Below are positions 61,141 to 64,000 of a DNA stretch of 64,000 nucleotides, piece after piece (position 1 is the stretch's first letter; each line of letters starts with the position of its first letter). The notes below the pieces were generated by a model, which was not told where the DNA came from, searched no databases, and saw only the letters and a list, made by a program, of their open reading frames with translations. The stretch is from Parvibaculum sp963975745. Lineage in GTDB: Bacteria; Pseudomonadota; Alphaproteobacteria; Parvibaculales; Parvibaculaceae. Where the stretch lies: NCBI RefSeq assembly GCF_963975745.1, contig NZ_CAXBIB010000001.1, forward strand, positions 248,001 to 312,000. Reading direction: 5' to 3'. The position numbers and the translations under genes are program-made.

Positions 61141-62880
61141 ATGGAAGACCATTCCACGATCCCCTATCTGCGCGAGGTCGTCATCTTCCTGATCGCCGCC
61201 GGGGTGGTGGTGCCGCTGTTCCACCGCCTGCGCATCAGCCCGGTGCTGGGTTATCTGATTGTCGGCGGGCTGATCGGCCCCTTCGGGCTGGCGCTCTGGG
61301 CCGACAGGCTGCCGGTGCTTTCCTATGCGGTGATATCGGATCTCGAAGGCGTGCAGGCGCTGGCCGAACTCGGCATCATCTTCCTGTTGTTCACCATCGG
61401 TCTCGAATTGTCGCTCGACCGGCTCTGGGCGATGCGCCGCCTCGTCTTCGGCCTGGGCAGCCTGCAGATCGTCATCACCGGCACGATCATCGGGCTGGTT
61501 GCCTGGGAGTTCGGCAATTCGGTGCCGGCCTCGATCGTGCTCGGCGCCTGCCTGGCGCTGTCGTCGACGGCCATCGTCATGCAATTGCTGATGCAGAGCC
61601 GGCGGCTGGCGACGCCGCTCGGACGTTCGAGCTTCTCGATCCTGCTGATGCAGGACCTTGCCGTGGTGCCGATCCTGTTCGTGGTCGGTGTGCTGGGGGC
61701 CAAGACCGGCGGCAATGTCGGGCTCGACCTGCTGTTCGCGCTGGGCAAGGCCGTGGTGGTGATCGTCGCAATCTATGCCGGCGGCCGGTTGATCCTGCGC
61801 CCGGCGCTGCGCCTGGTGGCACAGAGCCGCAGCCCCGAAATGTTCATGGCGGCGATCCTGCTGGCGGTCATCGGCATTTCGGCGATCACCGGCGCGACCG
61901 GCCTGTCGATGGCGCTGGGCGCCTTCCTGGCCGGGCTGCTGCTCGCCGAAACCGAGTTCCGCCACGAGGTCGAGGTCGATATCGAACCCTTCAAGGGGCT
62001 GATGCTGGGGCTCTTCTTCATGTCGGTCGGCATGGGCATCGACTGGCGCGTGGTGGGCGACGAGCCGTTCTGGATTATCGCTTCGGTCGCCGGCCTCTTC
62101 GTGCTGAAGACCGTGGTGACGGCCGGGCTCTGCCTCGCCTTCGGCCTGCCCCGCCATACCGCACTCGAGGCCGGGCTGCTGCTCGGCCAGGGCGGCGAAT
62201 TCGCCTTCATCGTGGTCGGCCTGGCGATGAGCCTCGCGCTGCTGCCGCCCGATGTCGGCCAGTTCATGCTGATCGTGGCCGGCCTCACCATGCTGGTAAC
62301 GCCGCTGGTCGCCTCGGCAGCCGGCAAACTCGCCATGCGGATGGAGCGCGATAGCACCAGCCGCCGCCATGAAGGCCAGCTCGAAAGCGAAGGCGACATG
62401 ACCGGCCATGTGATCCTGGCCGGCTTCGGCCGGGTCGGGCAGACGCTGGCGACGACATTGGAGGCCGAAGCCGTGCCTTATCTGGCGCTCGATGCCGACG
62501 CGGCCAATGTGGCCGCGGCGCGCGCGGCGGGGTTGCCGGTCTTCTACGGCGACGCCGCGCGGCTCGAAATGCTCAATCGCGCCCATATCGACCGGGCCCA
62601 GGCCGTGGTCGTCACCATGGACGCGCCGGCGGCGGCCGAAAAGATCGTGCGCGAAATCCGTCAGGCCTGGCCCGACATCCCGGTCTATGTGCGGGCGCGC
62701 GACGGCGCCCATGCGGCGCGGCTCAATGCGGCCGGCGCGACCATGGCCGTGCCCGAAACCATCGAGGCCAGCCTGCAACTGGCCGGCCGCGTGCTGTCGG
62801 GGCTCGGCGCCAGCGACGAGGTCGTGCAGCGCCGTCTGGCGCATCAGCGGATCATGGAGGAGACGCTGGAACAGGCGTGA
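61141..62880 (+). CDS. Kef-type cation:proton antiporter with TrkA-N domain
   Basis: A 579-aa CPA2 transporter. About twelve hydrophobic helices include LGYLIVGGLIGPFGLALW, LAELGIIFLLFTIGLELSL, CLALSSTAIVMQLLMQSR and LLLGQGGEFAFIVVGLA. A cytoplasmic TrkA-N Rossmann domain (HVILAGFGRVGQTLATTLEA; VFYGDAARLEMLNRA) binds NAD(H). It exchanges K+ or Na+ for protons and may be gated by nucleotide or glutathione adducts. It lacks a KefF partner. The GAAAGG 12 bases before the ATG is weak. Confidence 0.93.
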   Translation: MEDHSTIPYLREVVIFLIAAGVVVPLFHRLRISPVLGYLIVGGLIGPFGLALWADRLPVLSYAVISDLEGVQALAELGIIFLLFTIGLELSLDRLWAMRRLVFGLGSLQIVITGTIIGLVAWEFGNSVPASIVLGACLALSSTAIVMQLLMQSRRLATPLGRSSFSILLMQDLAVVPILFVVGVLGAKTGGNVGLDLLFALGKAVVVIVAIYAGGRLILRPALRLVAQSRSPEMFMAAILLAVIGISAITGATGLSMALGAFLAGLLLAETEFRHEVEVDIEPFKGLMLGLFFMSVGMGIDWRVVGDEPFWIIASVAGLFVLKTVVTAGLCLAFGLPRHTALEAGLLLGQGGEFAFIVVGLAMSLALLPPDVGQFMLIVAGLTMLVTPLVASAAGKLAMRMERDSTSRRHEGQLESEGDMTGHVILAGFGRVGQTLATTLEAEAVPYLALDADAANVAAARAAGLPVFYGDAARLEMLNRAHIDRAQAVVVTMDAPAAAEKIVREIRQAWPDIPVYVRARDGAHAARLNAAGATMAVPETIEASLQLAGRVLSGLGASDEVVQRRLAHQRIMEETLEQA

Positions 62881-62892
62881 ATCCGCGTAGCG

Positions 62893-62934
62893 GCGGCGAG
62901 ATGGCCAGATCGGCGGCCGCGCGCGCCTCGCCGC
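62893..62934. terminator. possible bidirectional hairpin
   Basis: GCGGCGAG (62893-62900) can pair with CTCGCCGC (62927-62934) between convergent kef-like and DUF1993 genes. The loop is long and there is no U-run, so this is a weak call. Confidence 0.3.
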
Positions 62935-62935
62935 G

Positions 62936-63457
62936 TCACATCTTCATGCGCATCTGGCCGAGATAATCCACCTTGCCCAGCTTCACACCGCGCGCGCGCA
63001 GGATGTCGTAGGCGGTTGTTGCGTGGAAATAGAAATTCGGGATGGAGAAGGAGAGCAGGAAATTCTCCGCCGTGAAGGGAAGCTGAATCTTGCCGAGATG
63101 GAAGACCACGTCCTTGCCTTCGCAAGCATTGAGCCCCTCGGGGGCGATCCTTTCGAGCCCGGCCCTGGCATCGTCGACGAGCTTCTGGAGGTCGGCATAG
63201 CTATAGGTGCCCGGGTCCTTCGGCGGATAGAAGGCGCCGCCTTGCGCACCCTCGACCGCGCCCAGCGAATGATGCGCAACCGAGGCGATCTGGAAGCTGA
63301 AGGGCAGCATGTCGTCGATGACGCGGGCGGCAACGATCTCGTTCGGATCGGTTCCCTGTTCGGCGCAGAAGGCGGCGCCCTTCTTCAGGAAGCCCGAAAC
63401 GGCAGCGAGCGTCTGCAGGTAGTTCGGGACGGTGAGGTCGTAGAGCGAGAGCGCCAT
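62936..63457 (-). CDS. DUF1993 family protein
   Basis: A 173-aa protein resembling the DUF1993 family of four-helix, DinB-like proteins. MALSLYDLTVPNYLQTLAAV, followed by RVIDDMLPFSFQIASVAHHS and the C-terminal FYFHATTAYDILRARGVKLG, is typical; His in SVAHHS and HATTAYD may hold a metal as in DinB-like proteins. Function is unknown. ATG at 63457 has GAAGGA nine bases upstream. It converges with the antiporter. Confidence 0.85.
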   Translation of the reverse strand: MALSLYDLTVPNYLQTLAAVSGFLKKGAAFCAEQGTDPNEIVAARVIDDMLPFSFQIASVAHHSLGAVEGAQGGAFYPPKDPGTYSYADLQKLVDDARAGLERIAPEGLNACEGKDVVFHLGKIQLPFTAENFLLSFSIPNFYFHATTAYDILRARGVKLGKVDYLGQMRMKM

Positions 63458-63561
63458 GGCGGTTCCTTCGAGTGCGTGATTTCGCGGTGGCGGGATGCTC
63501 CCCCGGCAGGCCGGGAATCGCAAGTACCGCGCAAGGATTGGCGCCGGGAAAATGCAAAAGG

Positions 63562-63636
63562 TGGTGAGCCCTGATGGGATCGAACCATCGACCTACTGAT
63601 TAAAAGTCAGCCGCTCTACCGCTGAGCTAAGGGCCC
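63562..63636 (-). tRNA. tRNA-Lys(UUU)
   Basis: A complete 75-nt tRNA read on the minus strand. The acceptor stem GGGCCCT pairs with AGGGCTC (one G-U), followed by an A discriminator and encoded CCA. The D-arm is TAGCTCAGCGGTAGAGC, the anticodon loop CTTTTAA (anticodon TTT, lysine) and the T-arm GGTTCGATCC. It lies between the DUF1993 gene and tgt. Its own terminator is not clear. Confidence 0.96.
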
Positions 63637-63783
63637 GCCGGAGGGCGGAATCTGCGCCGCCTCTCGAAAAGGTGGGCGGAACTTAAGGGGCGCGGCGCGG
63701 GGGGTCAACCTTGGGGTTGGGGATGGCGTAAGGCATTGCGAGGTGTGGGGTTTTGGCGCTGCGCGCCCTCTGTCGCACCCGCC

Positions 63784-64000
63784 TCACACCGCCTCGATGT
63801 CGCCGGCTGCCTGCCGCGCCTTGAAGTCGGCGCGGAAGGCCTCGAAGTGGGCTTCGGCGATGGCGGCGCGCATGCCGGCCATCAGCGTCTGGTAGTAGTG
63901 GAGGTTGATCCAGCTGACCAGCATGGAACCCAGCATCTCGCCCGACTTGATCAGATGGTGGAGATAGGCGCGGGAATAGTCGCGCGCGGCGGGGCATGTG
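63784..64000 (-). CDS. tgt: queuine tRNA-ribosyltransferase (tgt), C-terminal end only
   Basis: The last 70 codons of Tgt, cut by the window edge. The sequence begins CPAARDYSRAYLHHLIKSGE, then MLGSMLVSWINLHYYQTLM and a final helix ending in AGDIEAV. This matches the C-terminus of bacterial Tgt, which exchanges guanine for preQ1 in the wobble position of tRNA Asp, Asn, His and Tyr. The catalytic Asp and zinc site lie outside, except that the first visible Cys-Pro is near the end of the zinc region. Confidence 0.9.
   Translation of the reverse strand, partial: TCPAARDYSRAYLHHLIKSGEMLGSMLVSWINLHYYQTLMAGMRAAIAEAHFEAFRADFKARQAAGDIEAV

Noticed and set aside
61102..62844. 580-codon His/Gln/Asp-rich frame opposite the Kef-type antiporter
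   Set aside because: Low-complexity composition is the expected antisense of a GC-rich membrane-protein gene.
1..64000. CRISPR arrays, rRNA, prophage or insertion sequences
   Set aside because: No regularly spaced repeats, no rRNA-like segments and no transposase, integrase or phage structural genes were found.

Overview
The window is a chromosomal segment of a high-GC (roughly 60-63%) bacterium, most likely an alphaproteobacterium of the Parvibaculum / Rhizobiales-like kind. The reasons are the sdhE-mfd block divergent from recG, HspQ, an IalB-family protein, a CysD plus fused CysNC pair, many acyl-CoA enzymes, a WS/DGAT-type acyltransferase, and AGGAG-type ribosome binding sites with frequent TTG/GTG starts. 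I see no phage, transposase, plasmid gene, rRNA or CRISPR array. The placement is inferred from gene content only.

Layout. 1-5.4 kb: 3' end of an MmgE/PrpD gene, tRNA-Ser(UGA), a glycosyltransferase and small cell-envelope, thioesterase and GST genes. 5.6-13.8 kb: two paralogous MFS carriers flanking a gamma-carbonic-anhydrase-like gene, then a malyl-CoA-lyase-like enzyme with a Pho-box-like array at its start, WS/DGAT, an alpha/beta hydrolase and an Old Yellow Enzyme. 13.9-18.5 kb: HspQ, an acyltransferase, IalB, a YejA-like solute-binding protein and a nitronate monooxygenase. 18.6-28.8 kb: a catabolic block (two acyl-CoA ligases, CaiB-type CoA transferase, histidine phosphatase, VOC protein, PutP-type symporter with a 31-aa partner, SDR, FrnE-like DsbA, HAB-type membrane isomerase). 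28.8-35.5 kb: mfd, sdhE, recG and a DUF502 protein. 35.7-42.9 kb: a probable acyl-CoA operon (DUF7064-like protein, kinase-like phosphotransferase, DUF6285-like protein, DUF3089 hydrolase, enoyl-CoA hydratase), then on the other strand a HMG-CoA-synthase-like/DUF35 fusion followed by a thiolase. 43-51.6 kb: a TPR-SPOR protein and precursor genes glmS, glmU, galE, cysNC and cysD. 52-59.7 kb: carbonic anhydrase, FkbM methyltransferase, a RodZ-like protein and a small surface-sugar cluster (reductase-like, FdtA-like, DegT aminotransferase, PglD-like acetyltransferase, glycosyltransferase). 60-64 kb: two tandem Rnk/GreA-like regulators, a Kef-type antiporter, a DUF1993 protein, tRNA-Lys(UUU) and the 3' end of tgt.

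The genes suggest a heterotroph that degrades fatty or aromatic acids through CoA thioesters, may store neutral lipid, and decorates its surface with modified sugars. The items most worth following are the thiolase plus HMGS-like/DUF35 pair, in which the condensing Cys appears to be replaced by Gln; the tiny membrane proteins around the putP-like symporter; two Pho-box-like direct-repeat sites with a shared flank; and a structured leader ahead of the Rnk-like pair whose outer stem would hide the ribosome binding site. No stretch longer than 300 bases lacks a gene.
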